A DNA stretch of 51,253 nucleotides, taken from positions 1 to 51,253 of the forward strand of contig DMSQ01000033.1 of assembly GCA_003457135.1 (NCBI GenBank), written 5' to 3'. The translations under genes and the position numbers were made by a program. Source of the stretch: Prolixibacteraceae bacterium (lineage in GTDB: Bacteria; Bacteroidota; Bacteroidia; Bacteroidales; Prolixibacteraceae). The notes below the pieces were generated by a model. The model had not been told where the DNA came from and ran no database searches. It saw only the letters and a program-made list of their open reading frames with translations. This document shows, piece by piece, positions 7,317-16,051 of this stretch (its first letter is position 1; every line of letters begins with the position of its first letter).

Positions 7317-8945
7317 TTAATGCGGATTTTTTTTGTCTTTTCCATTTCTATAGCGCATCATCAGATAAAGCACAGTCAAGCCCGATAAAACCAGGCAAAT
7401 TCTTCCCAAGAAATCACCATATCTCACGTAAAACGTAATCTTATCGTTCATCCGAACCGACAATCGAATCGCTTCATAAGAGTTTAGACCAGTTTTCAGG
7501 AGTACTTCACCGCGTTGATTGATGAATCCTGATATTCCCGTATTTGCACTTCGTACCAGGGTTCGGCGAGTCTCGATAGCACGCAGGCGCGAATAGCCAA
7601 AATGCTGCCAGCCTCCCGGAGATTTGCGCCACCAGCCGTCGTTGGTAATTACAACCAACAAGTTAGTACCCCGCTTTACCAGGTTTGAGCAATATTCACC
7701 AAAAGCAGACTCAAAACAAATGACTGGTCCAATTTTTCCGGATGTGTTGACTGAAAATAGAACAGGTTCGCCGGAAACAGCCAGGCTACTGTTTGTTCCG
7801 CCCAAATGCAGCAGGTATTTACTCAAAAATGAAAAATATTTTTGAAAGGGCATTCGTTCAACCCCATTCACTAATATACTTTTATGACTGATCTTTATTT
7901 CCTGATTTTGGTCAATCATCAGCGCTGAATTAAAAGCATCGAAATAGAAACTACCGTCAGGTGATCTTTGTGCCGTTTCCGAAATCACCCTCTCATCCCC
8001 AAATTTCCGTTGAGTGATTGCCCCCACAATAAAGTTTACTTCAGGATAACTTTGGATAATCTCAGAAAGGGGAATCAATGATTGGTTTTGAGTAAATATA
8101 GAATCTTCCCATAAAGGAGGCCATGCGGTTTCAGGAGCAACAACCAATTTAACTGAACCGGTCAGATTTGATTCAGCTAAAGCCAGAAGCCTGTTGATCT
8201 GTTCTTCAGAACTCATTCCTGAAAATTTCTCCTTATAGGGATCAATATTGGGCTGCAAAATTAAAACCTCAAGTAATTTCCCTTTTTCAGTATAGTTGGC
8301 GTATAAGTACAATGATCCAAACAGTGGAATAATAACTACAAGCAGGGCCAGACCAGCAAATTTGATGGACTTCAGGAATGAGCTCCGTTGTATGAAATTC
8401 TTAATAGTTGAATAAACCAGGAAATTGGATAGTAAAATCCAAAGCGAACCACCTAAAATGCCGGTAAACTCATACCATTGGACGATTTCTACTGAATTGG
8501 CAAAGCCGTTTCCGAGTGTGAGCCAGGGCCAGGGTATAGCCCAGTTATGCTGTACAAATTCGAATGCCAACCAAAAAACGATCAGTGAAAACGTGGATGA
8601 TGCCAGACCTAACTTACGGCTGACAAGTTGACTTGACCACCAGACTGAAGCCATCACTGTTGCATTAAGTTCTGTAATCAAAAGCATTCCAACCAATGAA
8701 ACATGAGCTATCCACCAGGTAGAAAGCAGATTCCAAATCAGAAATGTAAGAAAGGCAGGTAAATAAAGCTGGCTGATCCGCCCATCTTTTTGCCTGGCCA
8801 ATTGATCTTCAGCAAACAGTAACGGACAAAAAGCAAAGAACAAAGTCCAGCTCTGGCCGGGAAATATCCAGGGCAAACTCAGCAATATTCCTGAAATAGC
8901 CGAAAGAAAAAATGATAGTTTCTTTTGCATTAGAAGTGTATCCAC
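7317..8945 (-). CDS. lnt: Apolipoprotein N-acyltransferase
   Basis: Lnt adds the third acyl chain to lipoproteins in the inner membrane. The first 220 residues contain about seven hydrophobic segments, followed by a nitrilase-like (CN-hydrolase) periplasmic domain. The catalytic triad regions are visible: Glu in VVAPETAWP, Lys in SHKSILVNGVERMPF and Cys in VICFESAFGE. A final membrane segment lies near residues 510-530. At 542 residues it has normal length. An alternative Met lies at residue 6. It sits 35 bp downstream of the metallophosphatase gene on the same strand, so it may be the last gene of a three-gene transcript. The many lipoproteins encoded nearby are its natural substrates. Confidence 0.92.
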   Translation of the reverse strand: MDTLLMQKKLSFFLSAISGILLSLPWIFPGQSWTLFFAFCPLLFAEDQLARQKDGRISQLYLPAFLTFLIWNLLSTWWIAHVSLVGMLLITELNATVMASVWWSSQLVSRKLGLASSTFSLIVFWLAFEFVQHNWAIPWPWLTLGNGFANSVEIVQWYEFTGILGGSLWILLSNFLVYSTIKNFIQRSSFLKSIKFAGLALLVVIIPLFGSLYLYANYTEKGKLLEVLILQPNIDPYKEKFSGMSSEEQINRLLALAESNLTGSVKLVVAPETAWPPLWEDSIFTQNQSLIPLSEIIQSYPEVNFIVGAITQRKFGDERVISETAQRSPDGSFYFDAFNSALMIDQNQEIKISHKSILVNGVERMPFQKYFSFLSKYLLHLGGTNSSLAVSGEPVLFSVNTSGKIGPVICFESAFGEYCSNLVKRGTNLLVVITNDGWWRKSPGGWQHFGYSRLRAIETRRTLVRSANTGISGFINQRGEVLLKTGLNSYEAIRLSVRMNDKITFYVRYGDFLGRICLVLSGLTVLYLMMRYRNGKDKKNPH

Positions 8946-8980
8946 AATTTCATAGTCATACTGACCAATTTCCTGTTTTT

Positions 8981-9895
8981 CTAAAGATTACAGGCAATTA
9001 CAACCGGATCCGCCGGCTTTCCAGACCGGTCAAAGATAAACTCAATTTTACCCAATGCCAAAGCTGCCCAACCAGCCTGATTAACAATGATCGGTTTTCC
9101 GGCAGCATTTTTCAGAACTACAGGTTTTTCAAGAAAAGTATGGGTATGCCCTCCCGCGATCAGATCGGTATAGCTGGTTAGAGGGGCCAGTATAGTATCA
9201 CTTATTTTGGAATGCCCGTATGAATATCCAAGGTGAGATAAACAGATTACCACATCACACGAATGTTCTTTTTTTAGTAAAAGCTCCATTTTCAGCGCCA
9301 TTTCCAAAGGATCAAGATATTGTGTGTTGCCATAATTCAGCTTACCAACCAAGCCGGCCAATTCGATGCCCAAACCATAAATGCCAATTTTTACCCCTCC
9401 TTTTTTCAGGATATGATAAGGCGCTACCTGATCTGCCAAAATCGTGTCAGAAAAGTCGTAATTACTCGATATAATAGGGAAATTAGCAAATTTAAATGCC
9501 GACAAAATATCGTTCAGTCCGTTATCAAACTCATGATTTCCAATAGTTCCGGCATTATATCCCATCTTGCTCATTACTTTGAGTATCAGGTCGCCTTTGA
9601 AATAATTAAAATACGGAGTTCCCTGAAACATATCGCCGGCATCAAGAAGCAAAAGGTTCGGATTTTCTAACCTTGCCTGATTGATCATGGACGCAATCCT
9701 GGTCAGTCCTCCCATTCCGGGAAATTCGGCATGGTCTTCAGGAAATGGGTCGAGATGGCAATGCAAATCATTGGTATGCAACACGGTGAGTTTAACCAGT
9801 TCGCCGGAAGCAAATAATTCGGAAGGGAAAAGGCCAAACGCCAAAGCCCCGCCACCAATCACCGATTGTCTTAAAAAGGTTCGTCTATTGCTCAT
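8981..9895 (-). CDS. 5'-nucleotidase, metallophosphatase half (Tat-exported)
   Basis: This 304-residue protein is the catalytic N-terminal half of a UshA-type 5'-nucleotidase/2',3'-cyclic phosphodiesterase. Dimetal-binding motifs are present in order: TNDLHCH, DAGDMFQGT, GNHEFDNG and GGHTHTF. The N-terminus NRRTFLRQS followed by a hydrophobic stretch is a twin-arginine (Tat) signal. The start at 9895 is chosen because it begins the signal peptide; an upstream in-frame ATG at 9925 would lie further inside the preceding gene. The start overlaps the 3' end of that gene by 11 bp, suggesting translational coupling. The C-terminal nucleotidase domain is missing here and is supplied by the upstream gene. 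Confidence 0.88.
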   Translation of the reverse strand: MSNRRTFLRQSVIGGGALAFGLFPSELFASGELVKLTVLHTNDLHCHLDPFPEDHAEFPGMGGLTRIASMINQARLENPNLLLLDAGDMFQGTPYFNYFKGDLILKVMSKMGYNAGTIGNHEFDNGLNDILSAFKFANFPIISSNYDFSDTILADQVAPYHILKKGGVKIGIYGLGIELAGLVGKLNYGNTQYLDPLEMALKMELLLKKEHSCDVVICLSHLGYSYGHSKISDTILAPLTSYTDLIAGGHTHTFLEKPVVLKNAAGKPIIVNQAGWAALALGKIEFIFDRSGKPADPVVIACNL

Positions 9896-10643
9896 TATAA
9901 ATCCTCCCGTCTTCTTTAACATCAATTATTCCATCTCTTTGATAGTGTTCAGCCAGAATTTGAATTAAAACATCCCGGATTTTCATTTTCGTGTCATGTC
10001 GGTCTTCGGGATTTGCAAACATGCTCATCTGATCGCCGCTATTGGCAATATAATCATTCGTTGCCAGCCAATACGAAGCAGAAGGATCAATAACTTTTCC
10101 GCCAATCAACAGGGATGTAACTTTTTCATCCCTGATTCCCAGTTTCATTCCTGAAATTCCTTCTCCGCCCCTCATAGCAATACGTTCAGTCATCAGGAGC
10201 ATTGACTCGCCTGAAATCCTGATAAGAACGACTTCATTTTCGAAGGGCATCAGTTCAAATATATGCCCGACAGTAATTTGGCCCTGGGGCAGCGAAGCCC
10301 TCAAGCCACCATAATTGACGTACGAAACATCGGGCCTGAAATTTAAATTGCCTGAAATACAATAGTTGGTTCCGGCTTCGAGTATGATATCGGCCACCAG
10401 ATTGGTAAGTTTACTTTCAGGTTTACCTTTGACCAGTGGAGTTGCACTCACCGCTACCAGTTTCGACATATCATACGCTATGCTATCCCTGAAAGGTTTT
10501 ACAATGACCTGTATCGCTGAATCGGGATTGACCGAGAATGCATCAACCGAAATATTGTGTGTATTAATCTGATGCACCGAAAGTTGAGGAGAGCAGGAAA
10601 ATAAAAATAAAATTACAGCAATGTTGGCCAATAAACGATGCAT
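9885..10643 (-). CDS. 5'-nucleotidase C-terminal domain lipoprotein
   Basis: This 252-residue protein carries the substrate-binding C-terminal domain of UshA-type 5'-nucleotidases: VNYGGLRASLPQGQITVGHI near residues 108-127 and YWLATNDYIANSGDQM near 197-212. A lipoprotein signal (hydrophobic residues 5-16, lipobox LFSC) places it in the envelope through Cys17. It lacks the metallophosphatase domain, which is encoded just downstream with an 11-bp overlap. In most bacteria both domains are in one chain with the order reversed. The two proteins presumably act together on extracytoplasmic nucleotides. The upstream -7 candidate (TATCTTTA, 10695-10702) is weak. Confidence 0.85.
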   Translation of the reverse strand: MHRLLANIAVILFLFSCSPQLSVHQINTHNISVDAFSVNPDSAIQVIVKPFRDSIAYDMSKLVAVSATPLVKGKPESKLTNLVADIILEAGTNYCISGNLNFRPDVSYVNYGGLRASLPQGQITVGHIFELMPFENEVVLIRISGESMLLMTERIAMRGGEGISGMKLGIRDEKVTSLLIGGKVIDPSASYWLATNDYIANSGDQMSMFANPEDRHDTKMKIRDVLIQILAEHYQRDGIIDVKEDGRIYNEQ

Positions 10644-10747
10644 TGAATTATATTTAAAAGTGGATTTATTCTGTTTTTATGCTAACATCAAGGATAAAGA
10701 TAAAAACAAAATCCATTCAAAACCGTTTGATATAAAATCATTTTCGA

Positions 10748-11812
10748 ATGCGCCACATCGTTAAACCTGCATATTTTACCTCCAAGCTGAATCAAATACT
10801 GATCATTGTCGTCCTCCTATTTCCGGGCATACCGTTGTCAGCCCAGGAATATCCGACCATAAAAGCAAAGAAAGGAGATGGTATTTACACTATCCTGAAA
10901 CAAAACGGTTATTCCCCCAATGAATATCTTGACCAGTTTATTGAACTGAACAAAACAAACCTTGGAAAAGAAAACACTTTGATTATTGGAAGGATTTACC
11001 GCTTACCTATAAAAAAAGGTATAACGGCAATAACAATTCCGGAAAAGCCATCTCCGGCTGTCAGATTTCCCGAGATAAAAGTTTATGAAATATTCGGGAC
11101 CAAATACAGGGAAGTCCAACTGAAGAGCAGTGAACTCAAAGATGCGGTATATTATCTGGTGAGCGGGCATGGTGGCCCCGATCCCGGAGCTGTCGGAAAA
11201 CTGAATGGACATATTTTATGTGAGGACGAGTATGCCTATGATGTAACACTCAGGTTAGCTCTTATCCTCACCGAGCGGGGGGCAACTGTTTATATGATTA
11301 TTCGCGACCCAAACGATGGCATACGCGACGAACAGTTCCTTTTGCCTGATAAAGATGAAGTTTGTTATCCCGGTAACCAGATTCCTTTGGGCCAGCTTGC
11401 GCGTTTACGGCAGGAAACCTCAGCCGTGAATAAACTTCACACTCAAAACAAAGGTAAATTTCAACGAATGGTAGTGATTCATGTTGACTCCAGAAGTACC
11501 AGAGAAAATATTGATGTTTTCTTTTACCATGATAAAGGCAGCAGTTCCGGAAAAAAACTTGCCAACACTCTAAAACAAACTTTTGAGAAAAAATACGCGA
11601 CACACCAACCCAACCGGGGTTATGATGGAAGTGTTTCGGAACGAAATCTTTATGTCATTAAAAACTCGAATACACCTGCCGTTTTTATTGAACTGGGCAA
11701 CATAAACCACACCCGCGACCAAAAGCGGTTTATTATTTCGGATAACCGTCAGGCTGTTGCCAACTGGCTAAGAGATGGATTAATGGAGGATTACAAAAAA
11801 ACGATTAAATGA
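10748..11812 (+). CDS. N-acetylmuramoyl-L-alanine amidase with LysM-like segment
   Basis: This exported 354-residue enzyme should cleave the amide bond between MurNAc and the stem peptide of peptidoglycan. A signal sequence covers residues 1-32 (hydrophobic 17-30, ending PLSAQ). Residues 36-90 resemble a LysM wall-binding repeat (KKGDGIYTILKQNGYS, then IGRIYRLP). The amidase_3 zinc domain follows from about 130: H141 in VSGHGGPDPGA, a Glu in CEDEYAYD (159-163), H245 in VVIHVDSR, and the catalytic Glu315 in FIELGNINH. All are intact. The DCC-family gene overlaps its stop by 4 bp (ATGA), so the pair is co-transcribed. Confidence 0.9.
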   Translation: MRHIVKPAYFTSKLNQILIIVVLLFPGIPLSAQEYPTIKAKKGDGIYTILKQNGYSPNEYLDQFIELNKTNLGKENTLIIGRIYRLPIKKGITAITIPEKPSPAVRFPEIKVYEIFGTKYREVQLKSSELKDAVYYLVSGHGGPDPGAVGKLNGHILCEDEYAYDVTLRLALILTERGATVYMIIRDPNDGIRDEQFLLPDKDEVCYPGNQIPLGQLARLRQETSAVNKLHTQNKGKFQRMVVIHVDSRSTRENIDVFFYHDKGSSSGKKLANTLKQTFEKKYATHQPNRGYDGSVSERNLYVIKNSNTPAVFIELGNINHTRDQKRFIISDNRQAVANWLRDGLMEDYKKTIK

Positions 11813-12192
11813 ACCTGATTCCCGAAGGTAAAATATTAGTACAGTTCGATGGAATGTGCATTTTATGCAGCCGGACAATCAGTTTTCTCCTGAAAGCTGA
11901 CCGAAAAAACAAATTTATTTTTCAGGCCTTGCCAGATTCATCGGTTGACGAATCGCCGGATACGGTGATTATATCTGATCATCATGGTAAACACTACTAT
12001 TATTTTGATGCTGTATTAAAGATAGGTTACGAATTGGGTGGTATGTACAGGTTCGTTGCTGTTTTCAGGTTGATTCCTAAAAAATGGAGACTTTCGTTAT
12101 ACCAGTGGATTGCTAAAAATCGTTTTCACTGGTTTGGTAAGCGCCAATCGTGCTACTTACCAACAGAAGCTGAAAGAGAAAAGTTTATCTAG
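11809..12192 (+). CDS. DCC-family (DUF393) predicted thiol-disulfide protein
   Basis: This 127-residue protein begins with the family signature DGMCILC (residues 14-20), a CxxC pair in the position that gives the DCC family its name. Family members are annotated as putative thiol-disulfide oxidoreductases, with little biochemical proof. It has no signal peptide. The start ATG overlaps the amidase stop. Its TAG stop (12190-12192) shares the palindrome CTAG with the stop of the convergent DUF4924 gene. Confidence 0.8.
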   Translation: MNLIPEGKILVQFDGMCILCSRTISFLLKADRKNKFIFQALPDSSVDESPDTVIISDHHGKHYYYFDAVLKIGYELGGMYRFVAVFRLIPKKWRLSLYQWIAKNRFHWFGKRQSCYLPTEAEREKFI

Positions 12193-12725
12193 AATTCGAA
12201 ATCGTCGTTTTCGAACTGAATATACCGGGCCGATAAATGTCCGATCAGCTTTCCAAATCCTTCAACCGATGCCTTCGTTGATTCTGTAATTGCATCATTT
12301 TTAAGTTTCAGAATCAGTATTCCATAGAGGGCATTTAAACAGGCCTCAACTTCATTTTCTAAACCAGTCTTTTTTACAATTTCAGCAATTGAGTGCTGGT
12401 TAGTCCGGTAGAGCCTTGCATATTCCTGGTCTTTCTGAACTTCGAGCATTCTCAGGTGAAATTCGTTTAAATCGTTCACCAGGTTAATGATTACCTGAAG
12501 ATGTCCTTTTTCCTGAACATGCTCCTTTTCCATCATCACCGCCAGGTTACTGTACCACTCTGCTATTTCTTTGTTGGCATTTTCATCGGCCTTGAACCTG
12601 GCAACCAAATGTTGATTGATCTTTTCAGGATCAAACGAACAGGCGCGCAGTAAATCTTCAACCTGCCACATATACAAAATGTATTCTGCAATATTGGTTA
12701 TTCGTAATTCCCGGGCAATTAACAT
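12189..12725 (-). CDS. DUF4924 family protein
   Basis: This 178-residue, all-helical soluble protein matches the Bacteroidota family DUF4924, of unknown function. Visible features are the N-terminal IAEYILYMWQVEDLLRA, a helix-rich centre with KEHVQEKGHLQVI, and an acidic end. It is the last gene of a leftward run that includes an S4 protein, pth, rplY and prs, which hints at a translation-linked role but does not prove one. The stop overlaps the convergent DCC gene by 4 bp. Confidence 0.75.
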   Translation of the reverse strand: MLIARELRITNIAEYILYMWQVEDLLRACSFDPEKINQHLVARFKADENANKEIAEWYSNLAVMMEKEHVQEKGHLQVIINLVNDLNEFHLRMLEVQKDQEYARLYRTNQHSIAEIVKKTGLENEVEACLNALYGILILKLKNDAITESTKASVEGFGKLIGHLSARYIQFENDDFEF

Positions 12726-12744
12726 AGAGTAAAAAGATTAATTC

Positions 12745-13122
12745 CTAAACATCAAAAAAATCATCGAGGTCGCGCCGATCCTTTTTGGTTGGGCGGCCTG
12801 TTCCGCGTTCGCGGTTATAAACGCTCATGTTCTTGTGCACTTCGAGTATTTCGAGTTCGGAAGCTGGTGTAGTTTCGACCATAAATTCAGGAACAAGTTT
12901 AGCCGACATCCGGTTTCCGGTAAGGGCAATAACTTTATAACTGCGGGTTATCGGCGGCCTCCGAAGCTGAATGGTTTCACCAACTTTGATTTCGCGCGAG
13001 GGCTTCACATTCATGCCACCGATGGTGACTTTTCCTTTGCGGCATTCTTCTGAAGCCTGGCTGCGGGTTTTAAACAAACGCACAGCAAACAGCCATTTAT
13101 CAATTCTGACACCCTCAGCCAT
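12745..13122 (-). CDS. S4-domain RNA-binding protein (Hsp15-like)
   Basis: This 125-residue protein opens with an S4 RNA-binding domain (residues about 6-65: RIDKWLFAVRLFKTRSQA, then GGMNVKPSREIKVGETI) and ends in a basic/acidic tail with RPTKKDRRDLDDFFD. This resembles Hsp15 (HslR), which in E. coli binds 50S subunits carrying stalled nascent chains. Its gene overlaps pth by 8 bp. Peptidyl-tRNA hydrolase recycles the product of such stalls, so the pairing makes functional sense. The exact role in Bacteroidota is inferred. Confidence 0.85.
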   Translation of the reverse strand: MAEGVRIDKWLFAVRLFKTRSQASEECRKGKVTIGGMNVKPSREIKVGETIQLRRPPITRSYKVIALTGNRMSAKLVPEFMVETTPASELEILEVHKNMSVYNRERGTGRPTKKDRRDLDDFFDV

Positions 13123-13690
13123 CTGATTTTCGTTTATTAAAAAAAGTCATCGTTTGGTTGATTCCAATGGTACCGAAGCTCTTAATAATTTCAATTGAAG
13201 TGTCTATCAGGGCCGGAAGTTCAGGCTTTTCCTCTTTGCTCCATTCTCCCAACACATAATCAACCTGTTGGCCCTGCCTGAAATTATCGCCAATCCCAAC
13301 GCGAAGACGTGCATAATCCTGGTTGCCGATAACTTCTGTAATACTTTTCAACCCGTTATGGCCGGCATCGCTTCCTTTGGCCCTTAGACGTAACGAACCT
13401 AACGGTAGTGCAAGATCATCAACTACAACCAGAAGATGTTCAATTGGAATTTCTTCTTTCTGCATCCAGTAATTAACAGCCTTTCCACTTAAATTCATAT
13501 AAGTGGAAGGCTTCAGCAGAATGAAGGTCCGCCCTTTAAACTTATATTCAGTTCTCCAGCCATGACGTACATCGCTAAAAACAATATTGGACGCATCTGC
13601 AAGAGCGTCCAATATTTTAAATCCTATATTATGCCGGGTGTTTTCGTATTCTTTTCCCGGGTTTCCCAATCCTGCAACCAGGTATTTCAA
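13115..13690 (-). CDS. pth: Peptidyl-tRNA hydrolase
   Basis: Pth hydrolyses the ester bond of peptidyl-tRNAs released from ribosomes. Family motifs are intact: GLGNPGKEYENTRHN with N10 and catalytic H20, the YMNLSGKAV segment, VVVDDLALPLG containing the catalytic Asp, and SDAGHNGLKSI. The length of 191 residues is standard. The gene lies 18 bp downstream of rplY, the usual L25/Pth pairing across bacteria, and overlaps the S4 gene by 8 bp. Confidence 0.97.
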   Translation of the reverse strand: MKYLVAGLGNPGKEYENTRHNIGFKILDALADASNIVFSDVRHGWRTEYKFKGRTFILLKPSTYMNLSGKAVNYWMQKEEIPIEHLLVVVDDLALPLGSLRLRAKGSDAGHNGLKSITEVIGNQDYARLRVGIGDNFRQGQQVDYVLGEWSKEEKPELPALIDTSIEIIKSFGTIGINQTMTFFNKRKSDG

Positions 13691-13708
13691 AATGATAGTT
13701 TTTTAGGA

Positions 13709-14284
13709 TTAACCTTTACCACCGGCTTTTGCTGATTTAGCAGCTCTTGTTATCATGATTGTAATTACAGGGACAGCTTTTGCATTGAGGAACTCCAGAT
13801 TTTCTCTCTGAAGTGTACCCACTTTAATACTCTGTCCCAAATCCAGGTCATCTACATTAATTTCGATAAAATCGGGAAGATGTTTGACCATTCCTTTAAC
13901 TTTCAGCGTACGAAGGTTTTGTTTCAGTTTTCCCCCTTTACGGATACCTTTTGCAAAACCGTCAACTTTGATCGGGATTTCAACTTTAACCATTTTATCT
14001 TCTGAAGTGCGGAGAAAATCAACGTGTAAAAGTTTTTCTTCAACCGGGTGGAATTGTGTGTCTTTAATGATTGACTGATAAACAGTTCCGTCAACATCCA
14101 AATCAACCAAATACACGTGTGGTGTATAAATCAGCGGTTTGAACTCTTTTTCAGGAGCATAAAAATGGATAGGTTCTTCGCCTCCATAAAGTACTCCGGG
14201 CACTAATCCTTCAGTACGTAGCCGTTTGGCTTCCTTTTTACCAACGACTTCTCTCTTGGTACATTTAATCGAAATTGATTTCAT
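13709..14284 (-). CDS. rplY: 50S ribosomal protein L25 (Ctc type)
   Basis: This 191-residue protein binds 5S rRNA. The N-terminal L25 domain contains KEAKRLRTEGLVPGVLYG, and a C-terminal beta domain of about 90 residues makes it the long CTC/TL5 form. It ends in an Ala/Lys/Gly-rich tail. ATG at 14284 is used because MKSISIKCTKRE is the conserved N-terminus; an in-frame ATG at 14344 would add a non-homologous leader. A -7 box lies at 14382-14389 and the 5' leader contains a small hairpin. Confidence 0.95.
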   Translation of the reverse strand: MKSISIKCTKREVVGKKEAKRLRTEGLVPGVLYGGEEPIHFYAPEKEFKPLIYTPHVYLVDLDVDGTVYQSIIKDTQFHPVEEKLLHVDFLRTSEDKMVKVEIPIKVDGFAKGIRKGGKLKQNLRTLKVKGMVKHLPDFIEINVDDLDLGQSIKVGTLQRENLEFLNAKAVPVITIMITRAAKSAKAGGKG

Positions 14285-14323
14285 TTTACTTTTTTTATTA
14301 TTTAAATTATGGTACTCAGTCCT

Positions 14324-14341
14324 CCCTTTACAGTGAAAGGG
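14324..14341 (-). promoter_or_regulatory. Hairpin in the rplY 5' leader
   Basis: A CCCTTT/AAAGGG stem with a 6-nt loop forms in the predicted rplY leader, about 40 nt before the start codon. No U-run follows, so it is not a terminator. An autoregulatory L25 binding site is possible but unproven. Confidence 0.3.
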
Positions 14342-14381
14342 CAAACAGCATGCATAACATGTGCCTTAGGAAAAAGCGGTG

Positions 14382-14389
14382 CAAATATA
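14382..14389 (-). promoter_or_regulatory. Candidate -7 box for rplY-pth
   Basis: Reading leftward, TATATTTG is a perfect Bacteroidota -7 box, located just after the prs stop codon. The -33 position holds only a TTCG-like match. It would give a leader of about 90 nt. Confidence 0.45.
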
Positions 14390-14394
14390 TACAA

Positions 14395-15333
14395 TTAGCC
14401 GTAATACATCGAACTAATTGACTGATTTTTATAAACTCTTTCAATGGCCTCGCCCAGGGCGTTTGCAATGGGTATGTATTTGATTTTCGATGATTCTTTT
14501 TTAGCGGTGATTGAATCGGTAAAGTACACTTCGGCCAGAGCCGAATTCTCTATCCGTTCGTACGCCGGACCCGAAAGAACTCCATGTGCAGCAAATGCAC
14601 GGACACTATGTGCGCCTTTAGCCATCATCAGATCGGCAGCTTTGGCAATGGTGCCGGCGGTATCTATTAAATCATCAACAATAATTACATCTTTGCCTTT
14701 CACATCACCGATTAAAGTCATGCTGTCAATCACATTGGCCTTTGCCCGCGATTTATGGCAAATGACCATATCGGTTCCCAACATTTTTGCATAAGTATTG
14801 GCGCGTTTGGTACCGCCTACATCGGGCGAAGCAACTACCACATTCTTGAGTCCCATTTTGCCGATGAAAGGGATGAACAGTGAAGAAGCATACAAATGGT
14901 CAACAGGTACATTAAAAAATCCCTGAATCTGATCGGCATGCAGGTCCATGGTGATGATACGGTTGGCGCCAGCCGTTGAAAGCAGATCGGCAATTAATTT
15001 GGCTCCAATCGAAACGCGTGGTTTATCTTTCCTATCCTGACGTGCATATCCGAAGTAAGGAATAACGGCAATAATTTTATAGGCCGAAGCCCGCTTGGCT
15101 GCATCAATCATAAGCAACAATTCCATCAGATTATCGGATGGGGGAGGGGTTGACTGGATAATAAATACATGTGAGCCACGGATGGTTTCTTCATAACAGG
15201 GTTCAAACTCGCCATCCGAAAACATCGGACAGGATGTTTTACCAACTTCAACCCCCAAACTATCACAAATCCGCCGGGTTAAATCGACACTTTTTGTACA
15301 CGGAAAAATCTTGAGAGGAGCTTTTCTTGACAT
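14395..15333 (-). CDS. prs: Ribose-phosphate pyrophosphokinase
   Basis: Prs makes PRPP from ribose-5-phosphate and ATP for purine, pyrimidine, histidine and NAD synthesis. Class I family motifs are intact: the flexible loop region YARQDRKDKPRVS, the DLHADQIQGFF segment, VVASPDVGGTKRA, and the PRPP-binding loop VIIVDDLIDTAGT. The length of 312 residues is standard. It lies upstream of rplY on the same strand with a separate -7 box for each. A single -7 candidate (15370-15377) serves prs. Confidence 0.97.
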   Translation of the reverse strand: MSRKAPLKIFPCTKSVDLTRRICDSLGVEVGKTSCPMFSDGEFEPCYEETIRGSHVFIIQSTPPPSDNLMELLLMIDAAKRASAYKIIAVIPYFGYARQDRKDKPRVSIGAKLIADLLSTAGANRIITMDLHADQIQGFFNVPVDHLYASSLFIPFIGKMGLKNVVVASPDVGGTKRANTYAKMLGTDMVICHKSRAKANVIDSMTLIGDVKGKDVIIVDDLIDTAGTIAKAADLMMAKGAHSVRAFAAHGVLSGPAYERIENSALAEVYFTDSITAKKESSKIKYIPIANALGEAIERVYKNQSISSMYYG

Positions 15334-15369
15334 TTCTTCCTATTTAAAATTTGTGTTACGGAGTTGCGG

Positions 15370-15377
15370 CAAAGGTA
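15370..15377 (-). promoter_or_regulatory. Candidate -7 box for prs
   Basis: Reading leftward, TACCTTTG fits TAnnTTTG, 36 bp before the prs start. The -33 region is not recognisable. Confidence 0.4.
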
Positions 15378-15460
15378 AAAAAATCTGGCGCATATCTCCC
15401 TGTTTTGCCCTTTAAGTTCACAGTTTATACAAATAATCCATTGGAAAAATCAGGGAAACG

Positions 15461-16051
15461 TCAGGATTTATTGATGGATTCGATGTACGAAATAATTTCC
15501 TCCCGACCCGTTCCATTGAGTGATGAACTCACCAATACAGGCGGCAATTCTTCCCATAACTTTTTCAATTCCTGAAGATAAGCAGCTACATTTTTTGCAG
15601 CAGTAACTTTTCCCAGTTTATCTGCCTTTGTGAAAATAATTGCGAAAGGTATATGGTTTTCTCCAAGCCAAGTGATGAAATCAAGATCAATTGCCTGGGG
15701 ACTATGACGAATGTCGATCAGTACAAATAAACAGTAAAGGTTTTCCCGGTCAAGAATATATCTGCTGATTAATTTTTGAAATTTTTCTTTGACCGAAATC
15801 GCAATTTTTGCATAGCCGTATCCTGGCAAATCAACCAGATACCAACTTTCGTCAATAATAAAATGATTAATCAACTGGGTTTTTCCCGGACGAACCGAAA
15901 CTTTTGCCAGGCTATTCTGACCAACAAGCATATTGATCAACGATGATTTGCCCACATTTGACCGCCCGATAAAAGCATATTCGGGACGATCTGGCGGAGG
16001 GCACTTGCGCACATCGGTATTACTGATTAAAAAGCGGGCTTGTTTGATCAT
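15461..16051 (-). CDS. engB: Ribosome biogenesis GTPase (YihA/YsxC)
   Basis: EngB is a TRAFAC GTPase needed for 50S subunit assembly. G1 is GRSNVGKSSL near residues 28-37, G3 is DLPGYG and G4 is TKADK. The GYAKI and PGKTQLINHF segments are typical of the family. Its 196 residues match the usual length. The start overlaps the manA stop by 4 bp, so the two are translationally coupled. Confidence 0.96.
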   Translation of the reverse strand: MIKQARFLISNTDVRKCPPPDRPEYAFIGRSNVGKSSLINMLVGQNSLAKVSVRPGKTQLINHFIIDESWYLVDLPGYGYAKIAISVKEKFQKLISRYILDRENLYCLFVLIDIRHSPQAIDLDFITWLGENHIPFAIIFTKADKLGKVTAAKNVAAYLQELKKLWEELPPVLVSSSLNGTGREEIISYIESINKS

